Shown piece by piece: positions 8,367 to 17,641 of a DNA stretch of 64,000 nucleotides (positions are counted from its first letter, which is position 1; each line of letters opens with the position of its first letter). A program made the position numbers and the translations under genes. The notes under the pieces were generated by a model, which saw only the letters and a program-made list of their open reading frames with translations, was not told where the DNA came from and ran no database searches. The DNA comes from an uncultured Clostridia bacterium (lineage in GTDB: Bacteria; Bacillota; Clostridia; Oscillospirales; Acutalibacteraceae): positions 12,989-76,988 of the forward strand of contig CALEJF010000008.1 of the NCBI GenBank assembly GCA_937898625.1. Direction: 5' to 3'.

Positions 8367-9419
8367 TTAGCACATTTTTTTCTTTCTATCAATATCAAAA
8401 ATCATAATAACACACATTAGTATTAGTGCCAAAAATCCCCACACAGAAACGGAAAAAGGTGCAGGGTGAATCTCACCTGAATTTGCAAAAACATCAATTT
8501 CAATAGGAATGAAAAACAGAAAAATATATGTAATAACCGCTGAAAGACACCCGTTAATAACTCTGCAGAATAAAAAGTGGGAATAATTAACCCTGCAATT
8601 TATAAGACACTCAAGAACCTGACAATGCACGCAAAAACCACCAAAACCAATAATAAAAGCAAAAAAAGGCAGAGGAATTTTTCCTGCGAACTCGTTACAA
8701 GCGCCTGTAACCTCAACTGTTGCTTTAACGAAAATGTCTAAAAAATAGTTGGTATTAATTGCGTTAAAACATTCAACAAGTCCACTGAAAAGCACAACCC
8801 AACCACAAATTCCGAGAATACTGTTAATACCACTTGTTACCGAAGCTGAAAAGCAGGAAAGGTCCGATAAGTGGTGTTTTTTTATGGCTATATTCTCTTT
8901 TTTATCACAGAGAAACCGAGATAAAACGCCTAAAATCATTGATGAAATGCAAAGGGATAAATAGATTATCATTCCCGCCAATGGATTTTTAAGCATATTT
9001 CCGCCAACAGCAGTAATGGTAAATGCAGGGCCTGCATTCATACAGAAAAAGCAAAGTCTTTTTGCTTGATTCTCTGTGATTTCTCCCATAGTAAAAAGGT
9101 CGTTAACCATTTTAATTCCAACAGGAAAACCACCAATCATCGAAAGAATTATTACAGAAACTGTACAAGCAGGTTGTCTGAAAATAATTCTTGTTGCAGG
9201 AGCTAAAATTCTGTATATGGGAGATAAAACACGGGATTTTGTGATATAGGCAGAAAGGACTAAAAAAGGAAACAAAGAGGGAAAAATTGTTTGAAAACAG
9301 ATTATTAGTCCTTTATTTATACCGCTTTTCATTTCGTCAGGAAATCTGAATAAGAGAAAAGTAAATAAAAAAATTAAAAGCAAAGTAAAATATTCTTTTC
9401 TCACTTTTACTGTAACCAT
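8367..9419 (-). CDS. ylbJ: YlbJ-like sporulation integral membrane protein
   Basis: This is a polytopic membrane protein of the nucleoside-recognition/Gate type, like YlbJ, which is required for spore formation in Bacillus. Family stretches include MKSGINKGLIICFQTIFPSL near the N-terminus, FPFLVLSAYI, the SMIGGFPVGIK motif and IGFGGFCVHCQ near residue 270. The start is taken at 9419 (MVTVKVRK), where GGGTGA sits seven bases upstream; a start at 9485 would add 22 residues and overlap the divergent yqfC leader. The length is 350 residues. It is divergent from yqfC-yqfD, which are also sporulation genes. Confidence 0.8.
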   Translation of the reverse strand: MVTVKVRKEYFTLLLIFLFTFLLFRFPDEMKSGINKGLIICFQTIFPSLFPFLVLSAYITKSRVLSPIYRILAPATRIIFRQPACTVSVIILSMIGGFPVGIKMVNDLFTMGEITENQAKRLCFFCMNAGPAFTITAVGGNMLKNPLAGMIIYLSLCISSMILGVLSRFLCDKKENIAIKKHHLSDLSCFSASVTSGINSILGICGWVVLFSGLVECFNAINTNYFLDIFVKATVEVTGACNEFAGKIPLPFFAFIIGFGGFCVHCQVLECLINCRVNYSHFLFCRVINGCLSAVITYIFLFFIPIEIDVFANSGEIHPAPFSVSVWGFLALILMCVIMIFDIDRKKKMC

Positions 9420-9511
9420 AATATTCACCCAATAAAATATATTAAAAACCGGGGTGAATAATGAATTTTTTGTTTGCCACTTCATATAATTTTATGAGTG
9501 AGGTGGAACTT

Positions 9512-9775
9512 ATGCCACGAAAAGACCGAGAGAAAAAGTCGAAATTTCAGCTGTCCCAAGTTATTGTCAACGAGCCGAAAATCGAGATGACCGGCAATAG
9601 GGAAATCATTATTGATGGGTGTAAGGGTGTTGTTGAGTACAGTGAGAATTTAATAAAACTTAATTTGGGTGAAACCGTGCTGGCTTTGTCAGGGGATGGA
9701 CTTGTAATAAACTCGTTTGATAGCAGTATTGTCGTAATAACAGGGCAAATCAGCGATATTTCTTTTACTTCATAG
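9512..9775 (+). CDS. yqfC: YqfC, sporulation protein
   Basis: This small protein of the YqfC family is sigma-E-controlled in Bacillus and has no known biochemistry. The 87 residues contain a basic start (MPRKDREKKSKF), the ITGNREIIIDGCKGVVEYS-like segment (here MTGNREIIIDGCKGVVEYS) and an IKLNLGETVLALSGDGL stretch typical of the family. I choose ATG 9512 because AGGTGG lies six bases upstream; ATG 9461 would add 17 poorly conserved residues. yqfD follows after 10 bases in the order known from Firmicutes. Confidence 0.85.
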   Translation: MPRKDREKKSKFQLSQVIVNEPKIEMTGNREIIIDGCKGVVEYSENLIKLNLGETVLALSGDGLVINSFDSSIVVITGQISDISFTS

Positions 9776-9785
9776 GTGAATTGTT

Positions 9786-10964
9786 TTGATTATTGAATTT
9801 ATAAGATTTCTTTTAGGTTACATAGATTTTAAGGCTTACGGCGGACTTGCAGACAGATTTTTAAATCTCTGCACACGGGAGAAAATCCCGCTATGGAATA
9901 TCAAAAACATAAACGGAAATATCTTTGCAAGGACAACAGCTTCAGGATACCTTGCCCTTAAAAATCCTGCAAAAAAATCGGGAATGAAATTATTGGCACT
10001 CAATAAAAATGGGGTAATGTTTTTCTTGAAAAGAAACAAATCAAGACTTGGAATTTTAGTTGGCATAGTTGTCTTTTTCTGCATTTTAACTGTGCTTTCA
10101 CAATTTGTGTGGAGTATTTCCATTGTGGGAAATTCCACTATTGACAATGACTATATCCTCACAGCATTTGAGAAACACGGCGTAAAAGTAGGGGCTAAAA
10201 TTTCAGATATTGATGCTAAAGATACTGCACAACTTGTTGTGGCAGAAATTGAAAATCTTTCCTGGGCTGCAGTTAACAGAAAAGGCTCTGTAATTGTAAT
10301 CGAGGTCCGTGAAAAAGTAATTGCACCTAAGATTTACGACGATAAAACACCAACAAATGTTGTGGCAAGTGATGACGGTGTGATTATGAGTATTGATGTG
10401 CTTTACGGTACGGAAGAAACCAAGCCGGGTTGGGCAGTTACAAAGGGCGACTTGCTCATAAGTGGCGTAGTCAGTCATGCTGATGGTAAAGAAGTTTTTA
10501 TCCATGCAGATGGATATGTGAAGGCACTTTTAAAGAGAAACCAAAGCTTTTCACACAATAATATTACCTTACATAAACTGAAAAATGAAAAAATAAGAAA
10601 TTCTGTTTTCTTTTTTGGTATTAAAATTCCCTTGGGACTAAAAACCACCGATACATTTTATACTCAGCATAAGGCTTTTCTGAAAAGTGAAGAAACCTTG
10701 CTTCCTTTGGGTATAATAACAGAGTATGGAGCGGATTATTGTGAGGAAGAAACAGAAAAAGGTGAGATACTTAAACAAAAAATCGCACTTTACAGTAGTG
10801 CAGAATATATGAAGAATCTTATGGAATACAGTGAAATACAAAAATCAACTCTCAAGGAGGTTAAAAACAATAATGAAACAATATATCAACTTTCCGCCGA
10901 GTGTGTTCAGGAAATAGGGGAATTACAGGAAATTTATATTGAAAAAAATGATGACAACGTGTGA
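9786..10964 (+). CDS. yqfD: YqfD, sporulation membrane protein
   Basis: YqfD-family proteins are needed for sporulation and are made in the mother cell in Bacillus; their molecular role is not settled. The 392-residue protein starts at TTG with AGGTGA six bases upstream. An N-terminal cytoplasmic domain of about 85 residues (containing FKAYGG and FLNLCTREKIPLWNI) precedes one membrane segment at about 87-108, then a large extracytoplasmic domain with a POTRA-like IVGNSTIDNDYILTAF segment. It pairs with yqfC and precedes phoH, the standard Firmicutes order. Confidence 0.85.
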   Translation: MIIEFIRFLLGYIDFKAYGGLADRFLNLCTREKIPLWNIKNINGNIFARTTASGYLALKNPAKKSGMKLLALNKNGVMFFLKRNKSRLGILVGIVVFFCILTVLSQFVWSISIVGNSTIDNDYILTAFEKHGVKVGAKISDIDAKDTAQLVVAEIENLSWAAVNRKGSVIVIEVREKVIAPKIYDDKTPTNVVASDDGVIMSIDVLYGTEETKPGWAVTKGDLLISGVVSHADGKEVFIHADGYVKALLKRNQSFSHNNITLHKLKNEKIRNSVFFFGIKIPLGLKTTDTFYTQHKAFLKSEETLLPLGIITEYGADYCEEETEKGEILKQKIALYSSAEYMKNLMEYSEIQKSTLKEVKNNNETIYQLSAECVQEIGELQEIYIEKNDDNV

Positions 10965-11021
10965 AAAATGTGTTAGAATATCTTAAATATATATAATTTT
11001 GTAACAAGTGGGTGAAATAAG

Positions 11022-11984
11022 TTGTTTGAACAAGTAATAAATGTTGACAGAATGGAACAGACAGTCAGTTTGTTCGGCAGCTTTGATGAAAATATAAGGC
11101 TTATTGAATCACAGTATAGTGTTAAGGTTGTAAGTCGTGGTTCAGAGATTAAGGTCAGCGGTGACGCAGAAAACGTATCCAAGGCAGTAAGAGCCATAAA
11201 CGGACTTTTAACCCTCATTAATCGTGGCGAGGCTTTGTCAGAGCAAAATGTCCGTTATGTACTTTCCCTCGTTAATGAGGGTAATGAGGACAAGCTTTGT
11301 GAAATGACAGGGGATTGCGTCTGCATTACTGCAAAGGGAAAACCCATTAAGCCCAAAACACTTGGACAGAAAAAATACCTTGAATGTATAAAGAATAATA
11401 CAATCACTCTCGGTGCAGGTCCTGCCGGTACAGGTAAAACCTACCTTGCAGTTGCCATGGCAGTAAATGCTTTCAGAGCAAAAGAGGTTAATCGTATTAT
11501 TTTAACCCGTCCTGCAGTTGAAGCAGGTGAAAAGTTAGGCTTTTTGCCGGGCGATTTGCAACAAAAAGTTGACCCATATCTTCGACCATTGTACGATGCT
11601 CTTTTTGATATGCTTGGAGCAGAAAGTTTTCAGCGTTATCAGGAAAGAGGTAGCATCGAGGTAGCACCACTTGCATATATGCGTGGTCGTACACTTGACG
11701 ACAGTTTTATTATTCTTGATGAAGCACAGAACACCACAAGGGAACAGATGAAAATGTTCTTAACCCGACTTGGTTTTAACTCCAAAATCGTTGTAACAGG
11801 TGATATTACACAGATTGACTTGCCAGACGGAAAAAAATCAGGACTTGTTGAGGCTATGAAGATTTTAAAAGGTATTGATGATATAGCCATAAATATATTT
11901 ACAGAAAAAGATGTAGTCAGACATCGTCTTGTTCAGGACATTATCAAGGCTTATGAAAGACAGGAAGCGAGGAAAAACAAGTGA
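11022..11984 (+). CDS. phoH: PhoH-family ATPase (PhoL-like)
   Basis: This is a cytosolic P-loop ATPase of the PhoH family, proposed to act in RNA metabolism together with YbeY. An N-terminal KH-like segment of about 90 residues precedes the ATPase core with Walker A GPAGTGKTYLA near residue 132 and Walker B FIILDEAQN near 230. The VVTGDITQIDLP motif near 265 is a family hallmark. The 320 residues are typical. The start is TTG after GTGGGTGA. The stop overlaps the ybeY GTG by four bases, implying coupling. Confidence 0.93.
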   Translation: MFEQVINVDRMEQTVSLFGSFDENIRLIESQYSVKVVSRGSEIKVSGDAENVSKAVRAINGLLTLINRGEALSEQNVRYVLSLVNEGNEDKLCEMTGDCVCITAKGKPIKPKTLGQKKYLECIKNNTITLGAGPAGTGKTYLAVAMAVNAFRAKEVNRIILTRPAVEAGEKLGFLPGDLQQKVDPYLRPLYDALFDMLGAESFQRYQERGSIEVAPLAYMRGRTLDDSFIILDEAQNTTREQMKMFLTRLGFNSKIVVTGDITQIDLPDGKKSGLVEAMKILKGIDDIAINIFTEKDVVRHRLVQDIIKAYERQEARKNK

Positions 11985-12487
11985 ACGAAAAATTAAGAGT
12001 TATAATTGATAATAAACAGAATATAATGAAAATTCCAACAGGTGTGAGAATGCTCATCCGTCGTTGCTGTAAAGCAGTTCTTGTTCACGAAGGCTTTACA
12101 GATATGGCAGAAATCAGTGTGTCATTGGTTGATGATGCAACAATTCACGAACTTAATCTTAAACACCGTGGAATTGACAGAAGCACCGATGTCCTCTCAT
12201 TCCCCATGGGTGAGGATGGCGAGTACGATACAAATTATGACACAGGTGCTAAAATTCTTGGTGACATTATCATTTCCATTGAACATGCTTATGAACAAGC
12301 AGAAAAATACGGACATACATTACAGCGAGAAATCGGATTCTTAACAGTACATTCACTTCTTCATCTTTTGGGTTACGACCACGAAAACGGTGGCTTGGAA
12401 GCGGTGCAGATGAGAGAAAAAGAGGAAGCAGTACTTACCAATATGGGACTTAAACGAAATGGTAGTTATTACCTTGACGAGGAATAG
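11981..12487 (+). CDS. ybeY: YbeY, rRNA-maturation endoribonuclease
   Basis: YbeY is a single-strand-specific metalloendoribonuclease needed for 16S rRNA 3' processing and ribosome quality control. The zinc-binding motif HSLLHLLGYDH is present near residue 123, and the upstream STDVLSFP stretch near 67 is the other signature. At 168 residues it is full length. It starts with a GTG inside the phoH stop, followed by dgkA after 40 bases, as in other Firmicutes. Confidence 0.95.
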   Translation: MNEKLRVIIDNKQNIMKIPTGVRMLIRRCCKAVLVHEGFTDMAEISVSLVDDATIHELNLKHRGIDRSTDVLSFPMGEDGEYDTNYDTGAKILGDIIISIEHAYEQAEKYGHTLQREIGFLTVHSLLHLLGYDHENGGLEAVQMREKEEAVLTNMGLKRNGSYYLDEE

Positions 12488-12527
12488 TTTGAATCACATT
12501 TTTCAAACTTAATTAAGGAATGATAAA

Positions 12528-13013
12528 ATGAAAGACCTTAAAGCTCTTTTTAAAAGTTTCGGTTATGCTTTTCAAGGAATTTTCGTGACAATCAAGACCG
12601 AAAGAAATATGAGAATACATATCTCTTGCCTTTTCTATATGTTCTGTTTCCTTTGTGCTTTTGATTTTTTTGAAATCACAAGAACACAGTTTGCAATTCT
12701 CTTTATTGCAAGTGGACTTGTAATCGGTGCAGAACTTATCAATACTTCCATTGAAGCAGTTGTTGACCTTCACTCAAAAGAACATACCGAATTTGGCAAA
12801 ATCGCAAAGGACTGTGCCGCAGGTGCTGTGCTTGTTTTCACGATTTTCTCGGTACTTGCAGGTGTTGCAATTATGTGGCAACCCGAAGCATTCAAAGAGT
12901 TGTTTCAATACTTTGCAGAGAATTTATGGGCATTGTTTTTGTTCATTGTTTCAATAGTTTTAGATATAATTTTTATATTTTTCGGTTTCGGAAAAAAGGG
13001 GAAAAATAAATGA
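12528..13013 (+). CDS. dgkA: Undecaprenol/diacylglycerol kinase with extra C-terminal membrane segment
   Basis: This small integral membrane kinase phosphorylates undecaprenol (or diacylglycerol), feeding lipid carrier into wall synthesis. The N-terminal amphipathic helix with FKSFGYAFQGI and TERNMRIH and the core signature ELINTSIEAVVDL near residue 67 are present, and the KDCAAGAVLV helix follows. At 161 residues it is about 30 longer than usual, because a fourth hydrophobic segment (near 130-152) and a basic tail are added. The ATGA overlap with era shows coupling. Confidence 0.88.
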   Translation: MKDLKALFKSFGYAFQGIFVTIKTERNMRIHISCLFYMFCFLCAFDFFEITRTQFAILFIASGLVIGAELINTSIEAVVDLHSKEHTEFGKIAKDCAAGAVLVFTIFSVLAGVAIMWQPEAFKELFQYFAENLWALFLFIVSIVLDIIFIFFGFGKKGKNK

Positions 13014-13903
13014 ATTCACCAAAAACAGCAATTATAGCAATTGTAGGAAAAGCCAATGTGGGCAAATCCTCAATTCTCAACAAACTTTTAGGAACAAAAA
13101 TCGCAATAGTTTCTTCAAAGCCACAGACAACCCGTACTCGCATTATGGGTGTACTCACAACTGACGATAACGTTCAACTTGTGTTTACTGACACACCGGG
13201 TTTTCATAAGCCAAAAACAAAACTCGGAGAAAAAATGGTTAAAGCAGTAAGCGACAGTATTGAGGGCGTTGATGCTTGTCTTTTGGTTGTTGAGCCTGAA
13301 GGAGAATTGAATCCTGCAGAACTTGAACTTATAGAGAAAATCAAAAAGGGTAAAAACCCTGCAATTCTTGCAATAAATAAAATTGATACAGTAAAAGAAA
13401 AAGAAAACCTCATTTCACGAATTGCAGAGATTACGGAACATTATGACTTCCAGGCAATTGTTCCTGTTTCTGCACAGACGGGTAACGGAATTGATTTGCT
13501 TCTTGATGAACTTAAAAAACTCGCATTTGAGTCAGAACATTTCTTCCCCGATGATACACTTACTGACCAACCTGAAAGAGTACTTGCAGGTGAAATTATC
13601 CGTGAAAAGATGTTGAGACTCTTAGATAAAGAAATTCCCCACGGAACTGCTGTAAGCATTGAAAAAATGCGTGAGCGTAGCGACGGAATTATGGATGTTG
13701 AAGCCACAATTTTCTGTGAAAGAGATAGCCATAAGGGAATTATAATCGGTAAGGGTGGAGCGATGCTTAAAAAGATTTCCACCTATGCTCGTCAGGATAT
13801 GGAAAACTTTTTCGATTGCAAAATCAACCTTCAATGTTGGGTAAAGGTCAAAGAGGGTTGGCGTAACCGCGAAGGACTTATTCATAATTTCGGATTAGAT
13901 TAA
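13010..13903 (+). CDS. era: Era, ribosome-assembly GTPase
   Basis: Era is an essential GTPase that binds the 16S rRNA 3' end through a KH domain and checks 30S assembly. G1 GKANVGKSS, the switch TTRTRI, G3 DTPGF, G4 NKID and the G5 region VSAQTG are all visible in the first 160 residues. The C-terminal KH domain carries the GKGGAMLKKI motif near 248. At 297 residues it is full length. It overlaps dgkA by four bases and is followed by yqzL and recO. Confidence 0.96.
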   Translation: MNSPKTAIIAIVGKANVGKSSILNKLLGTKIAIVSSKPQTTRTRIMGVLTTDDNVQLVFTDTPGFHKPKTKLGEKMVKAVSDSIEGVDACLLVVEPEGELNPAELELIEKIKKGKNPAILAINKIDTVKEKENLISRIAEITEHYDFQAIVPVSAQTGNGIDLLLDELKKLAFESEHFFPDDTLTDQPERVLAGEIIREKMLRLLDKEIPHGTAVSIEKMRERSDGIMDVEATIFCERDSHKGIIIGKGGAMLKKISTYARQDMENFFDCKINLQCWVKVKEGWRNREGLIHNFGLD

Positions 13904-13978
13904 TTTACCAAATCTTTTTATTTTTACCACTTATATTTTATACTGTCAGAGGCAAATTACTAATGGTAGGTGATTAGT

Positions 13979-14146
13979 TTGGACAGTATGGCAATATGGA
14001 GCAGATTTACAGAGAGTGGTAGTGTTGAAGATTATTTAAAGTATAAAAAATCTCTCGAAAACAAAAAGAGACCACTATTTGACGGAGAAATGGACTATGA
14101 GGACGAATACGGACGGTCTGATACTCAAAGAACAGAATATTGGTGA
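13979..14146 (+). CDS. yqzL: YqzL-family small protein
   Basis: This 55-residue reading frame lies exactly where Firmicutes carry yqzL, between era and recO. It begins at TTG 13979 with AGGTGA five bases upstream and reads MDSMAIWSRFTESGSVEDYL, then KYKK. The W..F..(T/S)G....YL.YK pattern is the family signature. The second half is acidic and ends in TEYW. Its last 50 bases overlap recO in another frame, which suggests coupled translation. The function of the family is unknown. ATG 13988 is an alternative start, but its spacing from the ribosome site is poor. Confidence 0.75.
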   Translation: MDSMAIWSRFTESGSVEDYLKYKKSLENKKRPLFDGEMDYEDEYGRSDTQRTEYW

Positions 14147-14837
14147 AAAAGACAAGCTCGTTACGGTACTTACACGCCACAACGGGCTTGTGCGTGCTTT
14201 TGTAAGAGGGGCAAAATCTGTTAATAATCGTAAAAACAGTTCAACGGGAATGTTCTGTTTTTCAAAACTCTGTCTTTATAAAACCAAGGAAAGTTACATA
14301 ATTGATGAGGCAGAGCCCATTGAACTTTTTTTTGAACTTCGTAACGATTTGGAAAAACTAGCACTTGCACAATATTTTTCGGAACTTATTATAACTCTTG
14401 TGCAGGAGGATGAATCTGCCGAGGAATACCTTCGACTCATTCTAAATTCTTTGCATTTTCTTGCAAAGAATAAAATGCCAACGGAACAAGTTAAAGCAAT
14501 AACAGAATTACGACTTATGTGTATTGCCGGTTATATGCCTAACCTTGTTGCTTGTGACAGATGTGGCGAGTACGAAACAGACACTATGTATTTTGATGTG
14601 GATGACGGACTGCTTTACTGTGAAAACTGTATGTCAAACAGTATGCTTTTTCCCCTTGATATCGGACTTATCAAGGCACTTCGTCACATAGCATTTTCCG
14701 ATTTTGAGAAAATCTATTCATTCAAAATGGAAGAACACGCATTACCAGACCTATCATACATAACAGAAAAATATTTATTATCTAAACTTCAACGAAATTT
14801 TAAGACATTGGAATTTTATAATTCTATTAAGGTATAA
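14097..14837 (+). CDS. recO: RecO, recombination mediator
   Basis: RecO loads RecA onto SSB-coated single-stranded DNA in the RecFOR pathway. The N-terminal OB fold begins TDGLILKEQNIGEKDKLVTV. A C4 zinc site (CDRC near residue 152 and CENC near 174) lies in the C-terminal helical domain. I place the start at ATG 14097 because GGAGA lies eight bases upstream and it fits the family; the in-frame TTG at 14081 region adds only six residues. The length is 246 residues. mutS2 begins four bases after the stop. Confidence 0.93.
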   Translation: MRTNTDGLILKEQNIGEKDKLVTVLTRHNGLVRAFVRGAKSVNNRKNSSTGMFCFSKLCLYKTKESYIIDEAEPIELFFELRNDLEKLALAQYFSELIITLVQEDESAEEYLRLILNSLHFLAKNKMPTEQVKAITELRLMCIAGYMPNLVACDRCGEYETDTMYFDVDDGLLYCENCMSNSMLFPLDIGLIKALRHIAFSDFEKIYSFKMEEHALPDLSYITEKYLLSKLQRNFKTLEFYNSIKV

Positions 14838-14841
14838 AAAT

Positions 14842-17223
14842 ATGAACAAACATTGTATTTCACTTGAACTTGATAAAATACTCAAAATGCTTTCCGATAC
14901 TGCAAGCAGTGCTGATGCAAAGGAAAAAGCACTTGAAATTAAACCACAGTCGGACTATTTTGAGGTACTGGAACTTCTGGACAAAACCGAGGCGGCATAC
15001 ATATTCATTGCCAAATTTGGTGCTCCATCATTTGGAGGATTACAGAATGTCAATAATGCATTGAGTAGGGCTAGTGCAGGTGGCTCACTTTCTGCAGGTG
15101 AACTTTTAAGAATCGCAGCTACTCTTAAAATCATTCGTGGAATTCTTACCTGGCACGATAAATGTGCAGGAATGCAGACAAGCCTTGATGATTTATTCAA
15201 TTCACTTTATCCCAACAAGTACCTTGAAGATAAAATTACAAATGCAATTATAAGTGAAACAGAAATCAGCGACAATGCCTCACCTGAACTTAAAGAAATA
15301 AGACGGAAAAAGCGTCATTACGAAAATAAAATCCGTGAACAGCTTGATAGTATGATTCATTCTTCACACTATTCAAAAGTATTGCGTGACGGAATAATCA
15401 CACAGCGAAACGGTCGTTTTGTTGTGCCTGTTAAAGCGGAAAACCGTGGCGAAGTTGCAGGTATGGTTCACGATACCTCGGGTAGCGGTGCAACTGTATT
15501 TATTGAGCCCGCTGCTGTTGTTGAAGCAAACAACGAAATCAAAGTCCTTGAAAGTCGTGAACAGGACGAAATCGAAAGAATTTTAGCAGAACTTTCGGGG
15601 ATGGCAGGGGAGTTCCAAGATACAATCAAAATCAGTTTTGAGTCCGCTGTTATGCTCGATTTACATTTTGCAAAGGCTCATCTTGCATATAAAATGAAAG
15701 CGAGTCGACCAATTCTTAATAATGACGGTGAAATTTTGCTCAAAAAAGCCCGTCATCCCCTTATTGACCCAAAATCCGTTGTTCCCGTTGATATTTCTTT
15801 GGGAATTGACTTTGATTCCCTTGTAATCACAGGTGCAAATACAGGTGGTAAAACGGTTTCCATTAAAACTATTGGTCTTCTCACATTGATGGCAGAGTGC
15901 GGACTTATGCTTCCTGTTACAGATAATAGCAAAATTTCTGTTTTCGATAATGTTCTTGCTGATATCGGTGACGAGCAGAGCATTGAACAGTCATTGTCAA
16001 CTTTTTCTGCCCATATGTCAACAATAGTTGATATTCTAAAAAAAGCCGATGACAGAAGCTTGGTGCTTATTGACGAGTTGGGTGCAGGTACTGACCCTGT
16101 TGAGGGTGCAGCGCTTGCCGTTGCAATTCTTGAAAATTTAAGACAAAAGGGCGCAAAAATTGCCTCTACAACTCACTACTCTGAACTTAAGGAATATGCG
16201 TTAAAAACCAATAGAGTAGAAAACGGTTGTTGCGAATTTGATGTGGCATCCTTAAAACCAACTTATCGTCTTTTAATTGGTATGCCAGGTCGTTCAAATG
16301 CGTTGGCTATTGCAGGTCGTCTTGGAATTGATGAGAGTATAACTGATTTTGCAAAGGCACTAATTTCCGAAGAAGATACTCGTTTTGAGGATGCTGTTGA
16401 CACTTTGGAAACTGCAAGAAAAAATCTTGAAGACGATAAAGAGAAACTTGAAGAAGAAAAACTCAATATTATTCGCCAAAAAGAGAATGCAGAAAAGGCA
16501 TTGGAAAAAGCCAAGGCTCAAAGTGAAAAAGAAATTGCACGAGCAAAGCAGGAAGCAGAGCGAATTGTTGAAAATGCCCGTCGGGCAGGTAATTCATTAC
16601 TTCTTGAAATCGAGCAACTGAAAAAAGAGCAGGCAAGGGAAAAGAATTTGCAGGAAATTGCCCGTAAAGCCAAGGCTGCTATGGGTCGTCAACTTGACAA
16701 AATGGACGAAATCAGCCATTCCCTTGAAAATGAAGATGGGGATTACACCTTACCAAGACCATTAAAAACAGGCGATAGAGTTTTTGTAAAAACTCTAGGA
16801 GGTGAAGCAGAGGTTGTATCAGTTGATGAAAAGAAAAATACTGTTCAGGTACAGTCAGGTATGATTAAAATGAAAGCCGACATTTCTGATATTCGTTTAC
16901 TTGGTGGTCAAAAGCAACCTAAAAAACAGATGGGCGGAATGAGAACTGTACACACAGGCTCATCAAAGATGACTGCATCCTCAAATTCAAGTATAGATTT
17001 GCGTGGTACTACTGTTGAAGAGGCTATGCTTGACCTTGACAAATTCATTGATGGTGTTCTTCGCACAGGACTTAATGAAATCACAATTATTCACGGTAAA
17101 GGTACAGGTGCTTTGCGAAAAGGTATCCATATTTATCTTCGTAAGCATCCTAATATCCGCACTTTCCGTGTCGGCACTTTCGGTGAGGGTGAAGAAGGCG
17201 TTACTATTGCCGAATTGAAATAG
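14842..17223 (+). CDS. mutS2: MutS2/RqcU, ribosome-splitting or recombination-suppressing ATPase
   Basis: MutS2 is a MutS-like ATPase with an Smr endonuclease domain, linked to suppression of homologous recombination and to splitting collided ribosomes. The 793 residues show the MutS core, Walker A GANTGGKTVSIKT near residue 335, Walker B VLIDELGAGTDP near 410, a long coiled coil (about 510-635), a KOW-like segment (GDRVFVKTLGGEAEV) and the Smr domain with SIDLRGTTVEEA and IIHGKGTGALRKGI. All catalytic motifs look intact. It closes the era-recO block. Confidence 0.95.
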   Translation: MNKHCISLELDKILKMLSDTASSADAKEKALEIKPQSDYFEVLELLDKTEAAYIFIAKFGAPSFGGLQNVNNALSRASAGGSLSAGELLRIAATLKIIRGILTWHDKCAGMQTSLDDLFNSLYPNKYLEDKITNAIISETEISDNASPELKEIRRKKRHYENKIREQLDSMIHSSHYSKVLRDGIITQRNGRFVVPVKAENRGEVAGMVHDTSGSGATVFIEPAAVVEANNEIKVLESREQDEIERILAELSGMAGEFQDTIKISFESAVMLDLHFAKAHLAYKMKASRPILNNDGEILLKKARHPLIDPKSVVPVDISLGIDFDSLVITGANTGGKTVSIKTIGLLTLMAECGLMLPVTDNSKISVFDNVLADIGDEQSIEQSLSTFSAHMSTIVDILKKADDRSLVLIDELGAGTDPVEGAALAVAILENLRQKGAKIASTTHYSELKEYALKTNRVENGCCEFDVASLKPTYRLLIGMPGRSNALAIAGRLGIDESITDFAKALISEEDTRFEDAVDTLETARKNLEDDKEKLEEEKLNIIRQKENAEKALEKAKAQSEKEIARAKQEAERIVENARRAGNSLLLEIEQLKKEQAREKNLQEIARKAKAAMGRQLDKMDEISHSLENEDGDYTLPRPLKTGDRVFVKTLGGEAEVVSVDEKKNTVQVQSGMIKMKADISDIRLLGGQKQPKKQMGGMRTVHTGSSKMTASSNSSIDLRGTTVEEAMLDLDKFIDGVLRTGLNEITIIHGKGTGALRKGIHIYLRKHPNIRTFRVGTFGEGEEGVTIAELK

Positions 17224-17226
17224 TTG

Positions 17227-17255
17227 TTGCAATTCTGTATTGATTATGGTAAAAT
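17227..17255 (+). promoter_or_regulatory. Promoter for the 17.3 kb lipoprotein
   Basis: TTGCAA (17227-17232) and TAAAAT (17250-17255) are spaced by 17 bases in the 71-base gap after mutS2. They precede the lipoprotein start by about 40 bases. Confidence 0.5.
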
Positions 17256-17294
17256 TAAGTATAACAAAATCAAAACAAAAGGGAGTTTTGCTTT

Positions 17295-17633
17295 ATGAGT
17301 AAAAAAATTATTGCTGTAGCAGTTGCAATTCTTTCAATTGCAGTTCTTTTTGCTGCATGTAAGGATAAGGGCGATGATGTTCAGTCTACACCAACAACAG
17401 AGCCGGAAATCACAACTGCTGTAGATGAAAAGGGCGCTTATGTGTTTAATAAGAATAACGAAAAAGTTTACCTTCTTGGTGAAGATGGTTTCTTTATTGA
17501 CCCGTCAGATGCAGTTAATATGGAACCTGCAAAAGAAGGCGATGTTGCAAATGGTGAAGACGATGGCTTCTATATCGGCGGTGCAACCGAAGGCGAAAAA
17601 GTACCTAATGTAAGTTTTGATGATTTGAAATAA
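17295..17633 (+). CDS. Small secreted lipoprotein, unknown function
   Basis: A lipoprotein signal peptide (basic MSKK, hydrophobic core, lipobox LFAAC at residues 17-21) indicates export and diacylglyceryl anchoring to the outer membrane face. The mature 92 residues are acidic with a short Thr/Glu/Pro linker (STPTTEPEITT), then a segment containing YVFNKNNEKVYLLGEDGFF and Gly/Asp/Glu-rich sequence. I recognise no catalytic motif. It has its own promoter and a GGGAG ribosome site. It is separate from mutS2 and from the ylxM-ffh unit. Confidence 0.8.
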   Translation: MSKKIIAVAVAILSIAVLFAACKDKGDDVQSTPTTEPEITTAVDEKGAYVFNKNNEKVYLLGEDGFFIDPSDAVNMEPAKEGDVANGEDDGFYIGGATEGEKVPNVSFDDLK

Positions 17634-17641
17634 AAAAACTC

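Noticed and set aside
9456..9490. Sigma-E-type promoter for yqfC (GAATA with CATATAAT)
   Set aside because: The -10-like box is good, but the spacing to the GAATA element is about 20 bases, too long. Another -35 candidate at 9463 is weak. I do not list it as a feature.
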